64,000 bases of DNA from Streptomyces pseudovenezuelae (GTDB taxonomy: Bacteria; Actinomycetota; Actinomycetes; Streptomycetales; Streptomycetaceae), in NCBI RefSeq assembly GCF_029892565.1, contig NZ_JARXVH010000003.1:620001-684000 (forward strand), in the 5' to 3' direction. Each line of letters begins with the position of its first letter. Positions within the stretch are counted from its first letter, which is position 1. Below, piece by piece: positions 16,647-24,978 of the stretch. A model generated the notes under the pieces. It did not search any database. It was not told the DNA's origin and saw only the letters and a program-made list of their open reading frames with translations. The position numbers were made by a program, and so were the translations under genes.

Positions 16647-17516
16647 CTACGGCAGCCGCGCCAGCAACTCCTCGATCACGACCGCCACGCCGTCGTCGTT
16701 GTTGGCGACCGTGCGGCCCGAGGCGGCGGCGATCACGTCCGGGTGGGCGTTGCCCATCGCGTAGGACCGGCCGGCCCAGGTGAGCATCTCCACGTCGTTC
16801 GGCATGTCACCGAAGGCGACGACCTCCTCGTGCGAGATCCCGCGCTCGGCGCAGCACAGGGCGAGCGTGCTGGCCTTGGAGACGTCGGGGCCGCTGAGCT
16901 CCAGCAGGGCGCTGGGACTGGAGCGGGTCACATTGGCGCGGTCGCCGAGGGCGAGCCGGGCCAGGGTGAGGAAGGCGTCCGGGTCGATGGTCGGGTGGTA
17001 CGCGAGGATCTTCAGCACCGGCTCCCCGGCCCCCGGCGCGTCCGGTGCCAGGAGGTGTTCGGCCGGCGCGAGGGTGTCCGGTGTCTCCATGTGCAGCTTG
17101 GGATAGTCGGGCTCCTGGTAGAAGCCGTACGTCTGCTCGACCGCGTACACCGTGCCCGGCGCCGCGTCCCGCAGCAGTCGTACGGCGTCCAGCGCGTTGT
17201 CCCGCGCCAGCTCCCGCACCTTCACGAACCGGTGGGCGCCGGGGCCGCCGTGCAGGTCGACCACGGCGGCGCCGTTGCCGCAGATCGCCAGGCCGTGGCC
17301 GTGGACGTGTTCGCTGACGACGTCCATCCAGCGGGCCGGGCGGCCGGTGACGAAGAAGACCTCGATGCCCGCCTCCTCGGCGGCGGCCAGGGCGGCGACC
17401 GTGCGCGGGGAGACCGATTTGTCGTCGCGCAGCAGGGTGCCGTCGAGATCGGTGGCTATGAGCCGCGGTGGGGCGGCGGATGCCGGGGTCTCGGGCTGTC
17501 GAGTCGCTGAGGTCAC
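16647..17516 (-). CDS. HAD-superfamily (Cof-type, class IIB) phosphatase
   Basis: Predicted cytoplasmic sugar- or nucleotide-phosphate phosphatase of 289 residues. HAD motif I is [17 protein letters not shown], motif II is FFVTGRPARW, and motif IV is [18 protein letters not shown], followed by GRTVANNDDGVAVVI. The GTG at 17516 is chosen because GGGAG lies 9 nt upstream; an ATG at 17534 is also in frame. A paralogue lies at 28222-29025 with the same motif I and motif IV wording. The gene is convergent with the M23 peptidase. Confidence 0.88.
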   Translation of the reverse strand: MTSATRQPETPASAAPPRLIATDLDGTLLRDDKSVSPRTVAALAAAEEAGIEVFFVTGRPARWMDVVSEHVHGHGLAICGNGAAVVDLHGGPGAHRFVKVRELARDNALDAVRLLRDAAPGTVYAVEQTYGFYQEPDYPKLHMETPDTLAPAEHLLAPDAPGAGEPVLKILAYHPTIDPDAFLTLARLALGDRANVTRSSPSALLELSGPDVSKASTLALCCAERGISHEEVVAFGDMPNDVEMLTWAGRSYAMGNAHPDVIAAASGRTVANNDDGVAVVIEELLARLP

Positions 17517-17594
17517 GGCGTCATTCTCCCGCATATGTCCGCACGGCCGTGCGGGGGACCGCACAGATGAGACATAGATGACCCTCGGGCGAGG

Positions 17595-18497
17595 TCAGCC
17601 CAGCTGTGCCGTCGCCTCCATGGCGATCTGCTCGAAGACCTTCTCGTCGGTGGCGAAGTCGGAGTCGGGGATCGGCCAGTGGATCACGAGCTCGGTGAAG
17701 CCGAGGTCCCGGTGGCGGCCGGCGAAGTCGACGAACGCGTCGAGGGACGCCAGCGGGCGGGCGCGGTCCGGGGTGAAGCCGGTGAGCAGGATGCGGTCCA
17801 GCTCGTTCGCGTCCCGGCCGAGCTCCGTGCAGGCGTCGGTGAGCTTGTCGAGCTGGCCGCGCAGGGCCCGCACCGACTGCTCCGGCGTGCCGTCCTCGAA
17901 CAGCTTGGGGTCGCCGGTGGTCACCCACGCCTGGCCGTACCGGGCGGCGAGCCGCAGTCCGCGCGGGCCCGTGGCGGCCACCGCGAAGGGCAGCCGGGGG
18001 CGCTGCACGCAGCCGGGGATGTTGCGCGCCTCGTGCGCCGAGTAGAAGTCGCCCTTGTACGAGACCGAGTCCTCGGTGAGCAGTCGGTCGAGGAGGGGGA
18101 CGAACTCGGCGAGCCGGTTGGCGCGCTCGCGCGGGGTCCAGGGCTCCTGGCCGAGCGCGGTGGCGTCGAAGCCGGTGCCGCCGGCGCCGATGCCGAGGGT
18201 GATCCGGCCGTCGGAGATGTCGTCGAGGGAGATCAGTTCCTTGGCGAGGGTCACCGGGTGCCGGAAGTTCGGCGAGGTGACCAGCGTGCCGAGGCGGACT
18301 CGCTCGGTCACGGCCGCGGCGGCGGTCAGTGTCGGGACGGCGCCGAACCACGGGCCGTCGCGGAAGGTGCGCCAGGACAGGTGGTCGTAGGTGTACGCGG
18401 TGTGGAAGCCGAGCTGCTCGGCCCGCTGCCAGGTCGCACGCCCGCCCTCGTGCCAGCGGAGGTACGGAAGGATCACGGTGCTCAGACGCAGACTCAT
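17595..18497 (-). CDS. LLM-class (luciferase-like) F420-dependent oxidoreductase
   Basis: Flavin/F420-dependent oxidoreductase of about 300 residues with a TIM-barrel fold. Features: N-terminal STVILPYLRWHEGG, the TAYTYDHLSWR region, the ERVRLGTLVTSPNFRHPVTLAKE strand-loop, and the GRITLGIGAGGTGFDATALG motif typical of bacterial luciferase-like F420 enzymes. Substrate unknown. The ATG at 18497 has a poor ribosome site (GTAGG). Confidence 0.85.
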   Translation of the reverse strand: MSLRLSTVILPYLRWHEGGRATWQRAEQLGFHTAYTYDHLSWRTFRDGPWFGAVPTLTAAAAVTERVRLGTLVTSPNFRHPVTLAKELISLDDISDGRITLGIGAGGTGFDATALGQEPWTPRERANRLAEFVPLLDRLLTEDSVSYKGDFYSAHEARNIPGCVQRPRLPFAVAATGPRGLRLAARYGQAWVTTGDPKLFEDGTPEQSVRALRGQLDKLTDACTELGRDANELDRILLTGFTPDRARPLASLDAFVDFAGRHRDLGFTELVIHWPIPDSDFATDEKVFEQIAMEATAQLG

Positions 18498-18585
18498 GCG
18501 ATCGAGCCTACGGGTCCGCACCGACAACGGACGAAACGGGCACCGAACGCGGCCCGCTCACCCAGCCGTTTCTCCCCGGCAGGGG

Positions 18586-19161
18586 TCAGTGCGACTCGGG
18601 AAACCGCAGATACTCCGCCGGCACCGCCTTGGTCAGCCACACCCCGTTCGCGCTGACCTGGAACACGTGTCCGTCGCGGTGCATCGCGCCGGCGTCCACG
18701 GAGAGCACGATCGGTCGGCCGCGGCGGGCGCCGACGCGGGTCGCCGTCTCGCGGTCGCGGGAGAGGTGTACGTCGTGCCGGTTCATGGGCCGCAGGCCCT
18801 CGGCGCGGATCGCGTCCAGATTGCGGTCCACGGTCCCGTGGTAGAGGTACGGCGGCGGGGCGGCCGCGGGCAGTCCGAGGTCGATCTCGACGCTGTGGCC
18901 CTGGCTGGCGCGGATGCGGGTGCCCTCGACGGCGAAGCGCTGCTTGTCGTTGGCGGCGACCACATGGTCGAGTTCGTCCCGGGTGAACCGGAACCCGTGC
19001 GCCGCGGCCGCGGCGATCAGTACGTCGATCTCGACCCAGCCGGCCTCGTCGAGCGTCAGCCCGATCCGCTCCGGCTGATGCCGCAGGTGCTTCGAGAGGT
19101 ACTTCGACACCTTCACGGTGCGTCTCTCGTCTTTGTCTCTTTCTCTGTGTCTTTCGTCCAT
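18586..19161 (-). CDS. kptA: RNA 2'-phosphotransferase (Tpt1/KptA family)
   Basis: NAD+-dependent enzyme that transfers an internal RNA 2'-phosphate to NAD, releasing ADP-ribose cyclic phosphate. Motifs: KVSKYLSKHLRHQPERIGL at the N-terminus (core RxxR region), SQGHSVEIDLGL, YHGT, MNRHDVHLSRDRETATRVGARRG and PIVLSVDA. The catalytic Arg-His-Arg-Arg residues of the family appear present. The ATG at 19161 gives 191 residues; a GTG at 19116 (starting VKVSKYL) is also plausible. Its bacterial role is obscure, as bacteria lack the fungal tRNA-splicing substrate. Confidence 0.9.
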   Translation of the reverse strand: MDERHRERDKDERRTVKVSKYLSKHLRHQPERIGLTLDEAGWVEIDVLIAAAAAHGFRFTRDELDHVVAANDKQRFAVEGTRIRASQGHSVEIDLGLPAAAPPPYLYHGTVDRNLDAIRAEGLRPMNRHDVHLSRDRETATRVGARRGRPIVLSVDAGAMHRDGHVFQVSANGVWLTKAVPAEYLRFPESH

Positions 19162-19237
19162 CCGGTCAGCATGGCGGGAGAGACGTGCGTCACGCATTTT
19201 ATTTTGAGGCCGAGGTTTGATCCACAACCAACTGTAG

Positions 19238-19271
19238 TTATCCACAGGCTAATTGGCGATTCTGTGGACAA
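19238..19271. other. Pair of inverted DnaA boxes
   Basis: TTATCCACA (19238-19246) and TGTGGACAA (19263-19271) face each other between kptA and the MerR gene. Both are exact Streptomyces-type DnaA boxes. They could titrate DnaA or place flanking genes under its control. Confidence 0.65.
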
Positions 19272-19283
19272 CTCCCGGTCCTG

Positions 19284-20234
19284 TCACACCCCTTGGTCAA
19301 GATCAGCTGGGGGCACCCCATTTGGCATGAGCGCATCCAACCCCCTTGCCCGCACCTCCCGTTCAGCCGCCAACGCGATGAACTCGCCCGCCCGCTCCAC
19401 CCCAACCAGCCCCTCCACCGCCCGAATCGTCCCTTCGGGCAACACCACGGAGCGTGACCCGGAACGCGAATCCTCCACCCGCTCCTCCGCCCCCTCGTCC
19501 CCCAGCTGCCGGCGCAGCTGTCGTACCGCCAACAGCCGCATCGCCCGCGCCAGTTCGGCGTCCACCGTCTGCTGCGCCAGTGGTCGCAGCCGCCGTACCA
19601 GCGAGGCCGCCTCGGTCGCGTCCGCGTCGCTCGGAAGGTGCGTTCCATGCAGGTAGCGCGCGAAGACGTGCTCGGTGGTGAACTCCAGGAACCTGGCGGC
19701 GATGTGCTCGACCTGTCCCCTCAACTCCCGCAGATGACCGGCGATCGCGGACAGCGGCACGCCCGCCTCGTACAACTCCACGGCCACGGCCAGCTCTTGG
19801 GGGCTCGGGACGACGAAGGAGTCCGGGTCCCCGGGCACCGGCTCCAGCACTCCCAGCTCGACCGCGTCCGCGACCGCCGCGTCGTCCGGAGACCCGCCGA
19901 ACCGCTCGTCGAGCTCGGCCCGCGAGATCCGTACCGCCTCCTCGTCGGTCCACGGCCCGTCGACCTCGGCGACCAGCCCGAGCACCCCGCCGAGGCCCCG
20001 CCCGGCGTCCCAGGCGGCCAGCAACTCCTTGATGGAGGCCAGGGTGTAGCCGCGGTCGAGGAGGTCGGCGATCTGGCGCAGCCGGACGAGGTGGGCGTCG
20101 GAGTACAGGTTTGCCCGGCCGCGGCGCTCGGGGCGGGGGAGCAGGCCGCGGTCCTGGTAGGCGCGGATGGTGCGGACGGTGGCGCCGCTGACGTGCGCCA
20201 GGTCCTCTATCCGGTAGCCGGCCGGGGCGCTCAC
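19284..20234 (-). CDS. MerR-family transcriptional regulator with long C-terminal domain
   Basis: Regulator of 316 residues. The N-terminal MerR HTH is YRIEDLAHVSGATVRTIRAY, followed by DRGLLPRPERRGRANLYSDAHLVRLRQI and the usual coiled-coil linker. The C-terminal part (about residues 85-316) is far longer than in metal-sensing MerR proteins. It has no Cys cluster, so it probably binds a small organic or lipid-like ligand. The GTG at 20234 overlaps the stop of the upstream gene (GTGA). It is the last gene of a four-gene leftward unit and probably controls it. Confidence 0.88.
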   Translation of the reverse strand: MSAPAGYRIEDLAHVSGATVRTIRAYQDRGLLPRPERRGRANLYSDAHLVRLRQIADLLDRGYTLASIKELLAAWDAGRGLGGVLGLVAEVDGPWTDEEAVRISRAELDERFGGSPDDAAVADAVELGVLEPVPGDPDSFVVPSPQELAVAVELYEAGVPLSAIAGHLRELRGQVEHIAARFLEFTTEHVFARYLHGTHLPSDADATEAASLVRRLRPLAQQTVDAELARAMRLLAVRQLRRQLGDEGAEERVEDSRSGSRSVVLPEGTIRAVEGLVGVERAGEFIALAAEREVRARGLDALMPNGVPPADLDQGV

Positions 20235-21100
20235 GCCACCGCCCTGGCCGCCGGTGATCTGCGCAGATACTCCGCCGCCCGGCTCAGTGAACCCTCCTGG
20301 GAGGGGTGGTAGGAGCGCCGCAGATAGCGGGGGATCGCCGCGCCGAGGTCCCGCCACGCGGGCAACAGGCCTTTCCGTACGGCCTTTTCGTGCGTGACGA
20401 GGGAGTAGCGCAGCCGGCCGGCGAGCCGCGGGTCGTGGCGGATCAGGTAGGCCGATCCCCACAGCCACATGTAGAGCATCACGGGCGCGGTGACGGCCAT
20501 GCCCGCGACGCGGAAGGCGTAGCGGGGTGCGCCGGTGCCGGCGCAGTGCTGGAACATGTCGAAGGCGACCGCGCGGTGCTCGACCTCCTCGGCGCCGTGC
20601 CAGCGCAGCAGGTCGAGCATGACCTCGTCGGCGCCGGCCGCGTCCAGGGCGTCGGCGGCCAGGATCCAGTCGCCGAGCACGGCCGTGAACTGCTCGATCG
20701 CCGCGACCACCGAGAGCCGGAAGCGCAGCCACTCGCGCCGGGGGATCGGGACGCCGAGCGGCGGGCGTTCGCCGAGCAGCCGCTCGAAGAGGAAGTCGAC
20801 GTACTTGGTGAAGTCCTCGGTGTCGAGGTGCTGCGCGGCCAGGTGGTCCAGCACGTGCGCGTGCTGCACGCTGTGCGTGGCCTCCTGGCCCATGAACCCC
20901 TTGACGTCCACGAGCAGTTCGGGGTCCTTGACGCGCGGCAGCCCTTCCTTGAAGACCTGCACGAACCACCGCTCCCCCGCCGGCAGCAACAGGTGCAGCA
21001 CGTTGATGACGTGGGTCGCGGTCGGCTCGCCCGGGATCCAGTGCAGGGGCGTGCGCGACCAGTCGAAGGTCACCCTGCGCGGCGCGATCCGCCCGCTCAC
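20231..21100 (-). CDS. Predicted metal-dependent hydrolase (PF10118 family)
   Basis: A protein of 289 residues. The family is marked by conserved His and Glu on helices: GFMGQEATHSVQHAHVLDHL, FTAVLGDWIL, and WHGAEEVEHRAVAFDMF. These look like a four-helix di-metal site. A hydrophobic region (VTAPVMLYMWLWGSAYLI) suggests membrane association. It is often found near fatty-acid or sterol genes, and its reaction is not established. The GTG at 21100 overlaps the upstream SDR stop, and its own stop overlaps the MerR start, so all are coupled. Confidence 0.82.
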   Translation of the reverse strand: MSGRIAPRRVTFDWSRTPLHWIPGEPTATHVINVLHLLLPAGERWFVQVFKEGLPRVKDPELLVDVKGFMGQEATHSVQHAHVLDHLAAQHLDTEDFTKYVDFLFERLLGERPPLGVPIPRREWLRFRLSVVAAIEQFTAVLGDWILAADALDAAGADEVMLDLLRWHGAEEVEHRAVAFDMFQHCAGTGAPRYAFRVAGMAVTAPVMLYMWLWGSAYLIRHDPRLAGRLRYSLVTHEKAVRKGLLPAWRDLGAAIPRYLRRSYHPSQEGSLSRAAEYLRRSPAARAVA

Positions 21101-22914
21101 AGCGGCGGCTCCATCCGCGCGATCGCCCGCAGCGCACCCGGCGCGAACCGGCCCAGCAGCCGGGCGCCCCGTGCCTCCGGAGTGACCGGCACGACCGCCT
21201 CGTTGCGCACCACCGCCCGCAGGATCGCGTCGGCGACCTTCTCCGGCGGGTAGTTGCGCAGCCCGTACAGCCGCGCCGACCTCTTCTGCCGCCGCTTCTC
21301 CTCGTCGGCGTCGACCCCGGCGAAGCGCGCGGTGGAGGTGATGTTGGTGTTGACGAAGCCGGGGCAGATGGCGCTCACCCCGATTCCCTGCGAGGCGAGT
21401 TCGGCGCGCAGGCACTCGCTGAGCATCAGCACGGCGGCCTTGGAGGTGCTGTAGGCGGGCAGTGCCTTGGAGGGCTGGTAGGCCGCCGCCGAGGCGGTGT
21501 TGACGATGTGGCCGCCCTGGCCGCGCTCGGCCATCTGCTTGCCGAAGAGCCGGCAGCCGTGGATGACGCCCCACAGGTTGACGTCGAGGACCTTCTTCCA
21601 GTCCTCGGGGCTGGTGTCGAAGAAGGAGCCGGACAGGCCGATGCCCGCGTTGTTCACCAGCACGTCCACCACCCCGTACTCGGCGGCGACCTTGGCGGCG
21701 AGTTTCTCCATGGCCTGCTCGTCGGAGACGTCGGCGGTCTCGGCCCAGGCCTGGGGGGCGCCGATCAGCCGGGACAGTTCGGCGGTGCGCGCCGCGGACT
21801 CCTGGTCGCGGTCGACGGCGACCACGCGTGCGCCGGACTCGGCGAACGCGAACGCCGTGGCCCGTCCGATGCCGCTGCCGGCGCCGGTGACCAGGACGAG
21901 CTGTCCGCCGAACCGCTCCGCGTACTTGCCGTCGGCCGCCGTCACCTGGGCCCTGCCGCCTTCGATGGTGGTCACGAACTCTCCGATCCAGGCGGCCAGT
22001 TGGTCGGGACGGGTGCGCGGGATCCAGTGCTTGGCCGGGATGGTGCGCCGGGTCAACCGCGGTGCCCACTCCTCCAGTTCGTCGTAGAGCCGCTCGGACA
22101 GGAAAGCGTCCCCGAGCGGCGTGACGAGCTGCACGGGCGCGTGCGCGTAGGCGTCGGGGCGCGGCCTGCGCAGCCGGGCGCGGACGTTGTCCCGGTACAG
22201 CCACGCCCCGTGGGCCGCGTCCTGGGGCAGCGAGGAGGTCGGGTAGGCGCCGCCGGGCACCTTCTCGACGCGCTCCAGGATGCGCGGCCAGCGCTTGCCG
22301 AGGGGGCCGCGCCAGGCCAGTTCGGGCAGCACGGGCGTGTGCAGCAGGTACACGTACCAGGACTTGGCGCCCTGGCCGAGGAGTTGGCCGACCCGGCGCG
22401 GGGTGGGCTTGCGCAGGCGCCTGTTGATCCAGTGCCCGAAGTGGTCGAGGGAAGGTCCGGACATCGAGGTGAAGGAGGCGATGCGGCCCTCGGTGCGTCC
22501 GACGGTGACGAACTCCCAGGACTGCACCGAGCCCCAGTCGTGCCCCACCAGGTGCACCGGCCGGTCCGGGCTGACCGTGTCGATCACGGCCAGGAAGTCG
22601 TCCGTGAGCTTCTCCAGGGTGAAGCCCCCGCGCAGCGGCTGCGGCGCGCTCGACCGGCCGTGGCCGCGGACGTCGTAGAGGACGACGTGGAAGCGGTCGG
22701 AGAGCCGGGCGGCGACCTCGGACCACACCTCCTTGCTGTCCGGGTAGCCGTGCACCAGGACCACCGTCGGCTGTCCGGGGTCCCCCAGCTCGGCGACGCA
22801 CAGCTCGACGCCACCGGTCCGCACCCGGCGCTCGCGCGCGCCCTGGAGCAGCTCCACCTCTCCGCCGTCCTGCGCTGTTCCCCTTTTCCCCTTTTCGCGG
22901 GAGTTCCTCGCCAC
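21097..22914 (-). CDS. ephD: EphD-like fusion: alpha/beta hydrolase plus short-chain dehydrogenase
   Basis: A 605-residue two-domain enzyme. Residues about 25-310 are an alpha/beta hydrolase of epoxide-hydrolase type: VLVHGYPDSKEVW oxyanion region, nucleophile elbow VGHDWGSVQSW with Asp, and late His in PAKHWIPR. Residues about 325-605 are a classical SDR: GAGSGIGRATAFA cofactor motif, NNAG, and YSTSK with the preceding Ser region NTASAAAY. This matches the architecture of mycobacterial EphD. GTG 22914 is preferred (GGAGGAG about 9 nt upstream); GTG 22920 overlaps the previous stop. A lipid epoxide or alcohol substrate is likely but unproven. Confidence 0.88.
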   Translation of the reverse strand: MARNSREKGKRGTAQDGGEVELLQGARERRVRTGGVELCVAELGDPGQPTVVLVHGYPDSKEVWSEVAARLSDRFHVVLYDVRGHGRSSAPQPLRGGFTLEKLTDDFLAVIDTVSPDRPVHLVGHDWGSVQSWEFVTVGRTEGRIASFTSMSGPSLDHFGHWINRRLRKPTPRRVGQLLGQGAKSWYVYLLHTPVLPELAWRGPLGKRWPRILERVEKVPGGAYPTSSLPQDAAHGAWLYRDNVRARLRRPRPDAYAHAPVQLVTPLGDAFLSERLYDELEEWAPRLTRRTIPAKHWIPRTRPDQLAAWIGEFVTTIEGGRAQVTAADGKYAERFGGQLVLVTGAGSGIGRATAFAFAESGARVVAVDRDQESAARTAELSRLIGAPQAWAETADVSDEQAMEKLAAKVAAEYGVVDVLVNNAGIGLSGSFFDTSPEDWKKVLDVNLWGVIHGCRLFGKQMAERGQGGHIVNTASAAAYQPSKALPAYSTSKAAVLMLSECLRAELASQGIGVSAICPGFVNTNITSTARFAGVDADEEKRRQKRSARLYGLRNYPPEKVADAILRAVVRNEAVVPVTPEARGARLLGRFAPGALRAIARMEPPL

Positions 22915-22916
22915 CG

Positions 22917-23759
22917 TCACTTCTCCTCCGCCCAGCGCCGCACGTGCGGCAGATCGTCGTCCAGCCAGAAGGCGCTCTCCTCGGGATCCGTCGAGTCGGT
23001 GACGACGAGGATCTCCTCGAACTTGGCGCCCGTGCCCCGGAATCCGAGGTGGGGTTCGACCGCCCACAGGCCCGGCTGCGGCGGGTGGTCGGAGAAGCGG
23101 TACGGCGACCACAGCGGGGACCAGCCGTCCCGGTGGCCGTGCAGCGCGTCGCTCGCGAGGCCCTTGAGGGACTGGGTGCCGAACCCGAACAGGTGGGGCG
23201 AGAAGCGGCGCTGCTTGACCTGGTCGACCTTGTGGGCGATCACGCCGAAGGGGTAGGCGCGGTGCCGGTTGGCGTAGCCCTGGCGGACCATGAGGCGGTC
23301 CACGTCCTCGTAGATCGTGCGCAGCGGGCGCTTCTCGCGGACCTCGCGCAGGATCAGCTCGCGGTGCGCCTCCAGGTCGGCCATGAGCCGGTCCTGCACC
23401 GGGTTGAGGCCGAGGGAGCCCGAGTAGCCGATGTCGGCCGTGTAGCCCTCGTAGACCGGGGCCATGTCGAGGATGAAGGGCATGCCGGGCGCCAGTCGGC
23501 GGTCGGTCGGGAAGAACTGCAGCGGGACGCGGAAGTTCACGAACGCCGTGCGGTCGCCGAACCAGGCGAAGGGGAGGTGGAACCAGTCCCGGACGCCCCG
23601 AGCGCGCAGCCACTCGCGCTGCATCCGTGCGGCCTGCCGCTCCGACACGCCCGGCTCCAGGCGGGCCGCGACCGCCTCCGCGCACTCGTAGGCGAGCCGC
23701 TGGACCTGCCTGAACCCCCGCAATCGCGCGGAGAGTTCGCTCGTCACCGCCGTCGTCAT
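22917..23759 (-). CDS. M24-family metallopeptidase-like protein
   Basis: Pita-bread fold protein of 280 residues, shorter than aminopeptidase P because the N-terminal creatinase domain is absent. Likely metal ligands: Asp98 and Asp109 in FILDMAPVYEGYTADIGY, His in IAHKVDQV, Glu in WAVEPHLGFRGTG and Glu in AKFEEILVV. The surrounding motifs differ from those of Xaa-Pro peptidases, so it may act on another substrate. First gene of the leftward four-gene unit; its stop overlaps the start of the EphD-like gene. ATG with a GAGGCGGGG ribosome site. Confidence 0.82.
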   Translation of the reverse strand: MTTAVTSELSARLRGFRQVQRLAYECAEAVAARLEPGVSERQAARMQREWLRARGVRDWFHLPFAWFGDRTAFVNFRVPLQFFPTDRRLAPGMPFILDMAPVYEGYTADIGYSGSLGLNPVQDRLMADLEAHRELILREVREKRPLRTIYEDVDRLMVRQGYANRHRAYPFGVIAHKVDQVKQRRFSPHLFGFGTQSLKGLASDALHGHRDGWSPLWSPYRFSDHPPQPGLWAVEPHLGFRGTGAKFEEILVVTDSTDPEESAFWLDDDLPHVRRWAEEK

Positions 23760-23864
23760 GCCGACCCCGCCTCACCGTCTTCATCGACTGCGCTACGTGT
23801 CCGTAACTTGACACCAGCGAATGTGACAGTACTTAGAGGCTGCGTCAATAGGCGGGCTCCGGGC

Positions 23865-23890
23865 TGTGGACAACCCTGCCTTGTGGATAA
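23865..23890. other. Pair of tandem DnaA boxes
   Basis: TGTGGACAA (23865-23873) and TGTGGATAA (23882-23890) lie in the divergent region between the M24 gene and the ABC operon, in the same orientation. Confidence 0.65.
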
Positions 23891-23908
23891 CTCTGCGTAG
23901 CTCTCAGG

Positions 23909-23923
23909 TAGGGGTATCCCCTA
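23909..23923. promoter_or_regulatory. TAGGGGTATCCCCTA palindrome, operator candidate for the ABC operon
   Basis: Perfect 15-bp palindrome with 6-bp arms around TAT, about 85 bp before the first ABC gene and just after the DnaA-box pair. G-run/C-run palindromes are typical of several repressor operators, but I cannot assign this one. Confidence 0.5.
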
Positions 23924-24006
23924 AGGATCCGTACATCTGGAGTGTGAGACGAAGACAGCTCTTCGGTCTGACGACCGGGGTGGCCCAGGTCACTACCTTC
24001 TTAAAC

Positions 24007-24978
24007 GTGACTGTGATCGCGACCGAAAGCCTGAGCAAGCGGTTCCCCAGGGTGACCGCTCTTGACCGGCTGTCCGTCGACGTCGGGCCCGGTGTGACCG
24101 GGCTCGTCGGAGCGAACGGAGCCGGCAAGTCCACGTTGATCAAGATCCTTCTGGGTCTTTCCCCCGCCACGGAGGGCCGTGCCGAAGTGCTCGGCCTCGA
24201 CGTCGCGACCAAGGGCGCCGCCATCCGCGAACGGGTCGGCTACATGCCGGAGCACGACTGCCTGCCGCCGGACGTGTCGGCGACCGAGTTCGTCGTGCAC
24301 ATGGCCCGCATGTCCGGCCTGCCGCCGGCCGCGGCGCGTGAGCGCACCGCGGACACGCTGCGCCACGTGGGCCTGTACGAGGAGCGCTACCGTCCCATCG
24401 GCGGTTACTCCACCGGCATGAAGCAGCGCGTGAAGCTGGCCCAGGCCCTGGTTCACGACCCGCAGCTGGTCTTCCTGGACGAGCCGACCAACGGCCTCGA
24501 CCCGGTCGGCCGCGACGAGATGCTCGGCCTCATCCGCCGGATCCACACGGACTTCGGCATCTCGGTCCTGGTCACCTCCCACCTGCTGGGCGAGCTGGAG
24601 CGCACCTGCGACCACGTGGTCGTGGTCGACGGCGGCAAGCTGCTGCGCTCCAGCTCCACCACGGACTTCACCCAGACCACGACCACCCTCGCCATCGAGG
24701 TCACCGACTCCGACACACACCCGGACGGCACGCGCGTGGTGCGTGACGCGCTCCACGCGCGCGGAGTGGAGGTCCTCGACGGCAGCAACGGCCTGCCCGG
24801 CGCCGGCCACATCCTGCTGCTGACCGCGCAGGGCGAGGAGACGTACGACGTGGTCCGCGACATCGTCGCCGACCTCGGCCTCGGCCTGGTGCGCATGGAG
24901 CAGCGCCGGCATCACATCTCCGAGGTCTTCACGGCCGAGGACGAAAAGCGGAAGGAGGTGGTCGGCCATGGCAATTGA
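24007..24978 (+). CDS. ABC transporter ATP-binding protein (ABC-2 type exporter), first copy
   Basis: Cytoplasmic ATPase of 323 residues energising the permease encoded next. Walker A GANGAGKSTLIKILLG, signature GYSTGMKQRVKLAQAL, Walker B LVFLDEPTNGLD, H-loop VTSHLL. The long C-terminal part is typical of drug- or lipid-exporting ABC-2 systems. GTG at 24007 (or 24013); no Shine-Dalgarno sequence is visible, so translation may be leaderless. It begins a four-gene operon (ATPase, permease, ATPase, permease). Confidence 0.9.
   Translation: MTVIATESLSKRFPRVTALDRLSVDVGPGVTGLVGANGAGKSTLIKILLGLSPATEGRAEVLGLDVATKGAAIRERVGYMPEHDCLPPDVSATEFVVHMARMSGLPPAAARERTADTLRHVGLYEERYRPIGGYSTGMKQRVKLAQALVHDPQLVFLDEPTNGLDPVGRDEMLGLIRRIHTDFGISVLVTSHLLGELERTCDHVVVVDGGKLLRSSSTTDFTQTTTTLAIEVTDSDTHPDGTRVVRDALHARGVEVLDGSNGLPGAGHILLLTAQGEETYDVVRDIVADLGLGLVRMEQRRHHISEVFTAEDEKRKEVVGHGN

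Noticed and set aside
23909..23923. CsoR copper-repressor operator
   Set aside because: The palindrome has a G-run/C-run form, but the order of arms and spacing do not match the CsoR consensus as I know it, and the genes are not copper genes.
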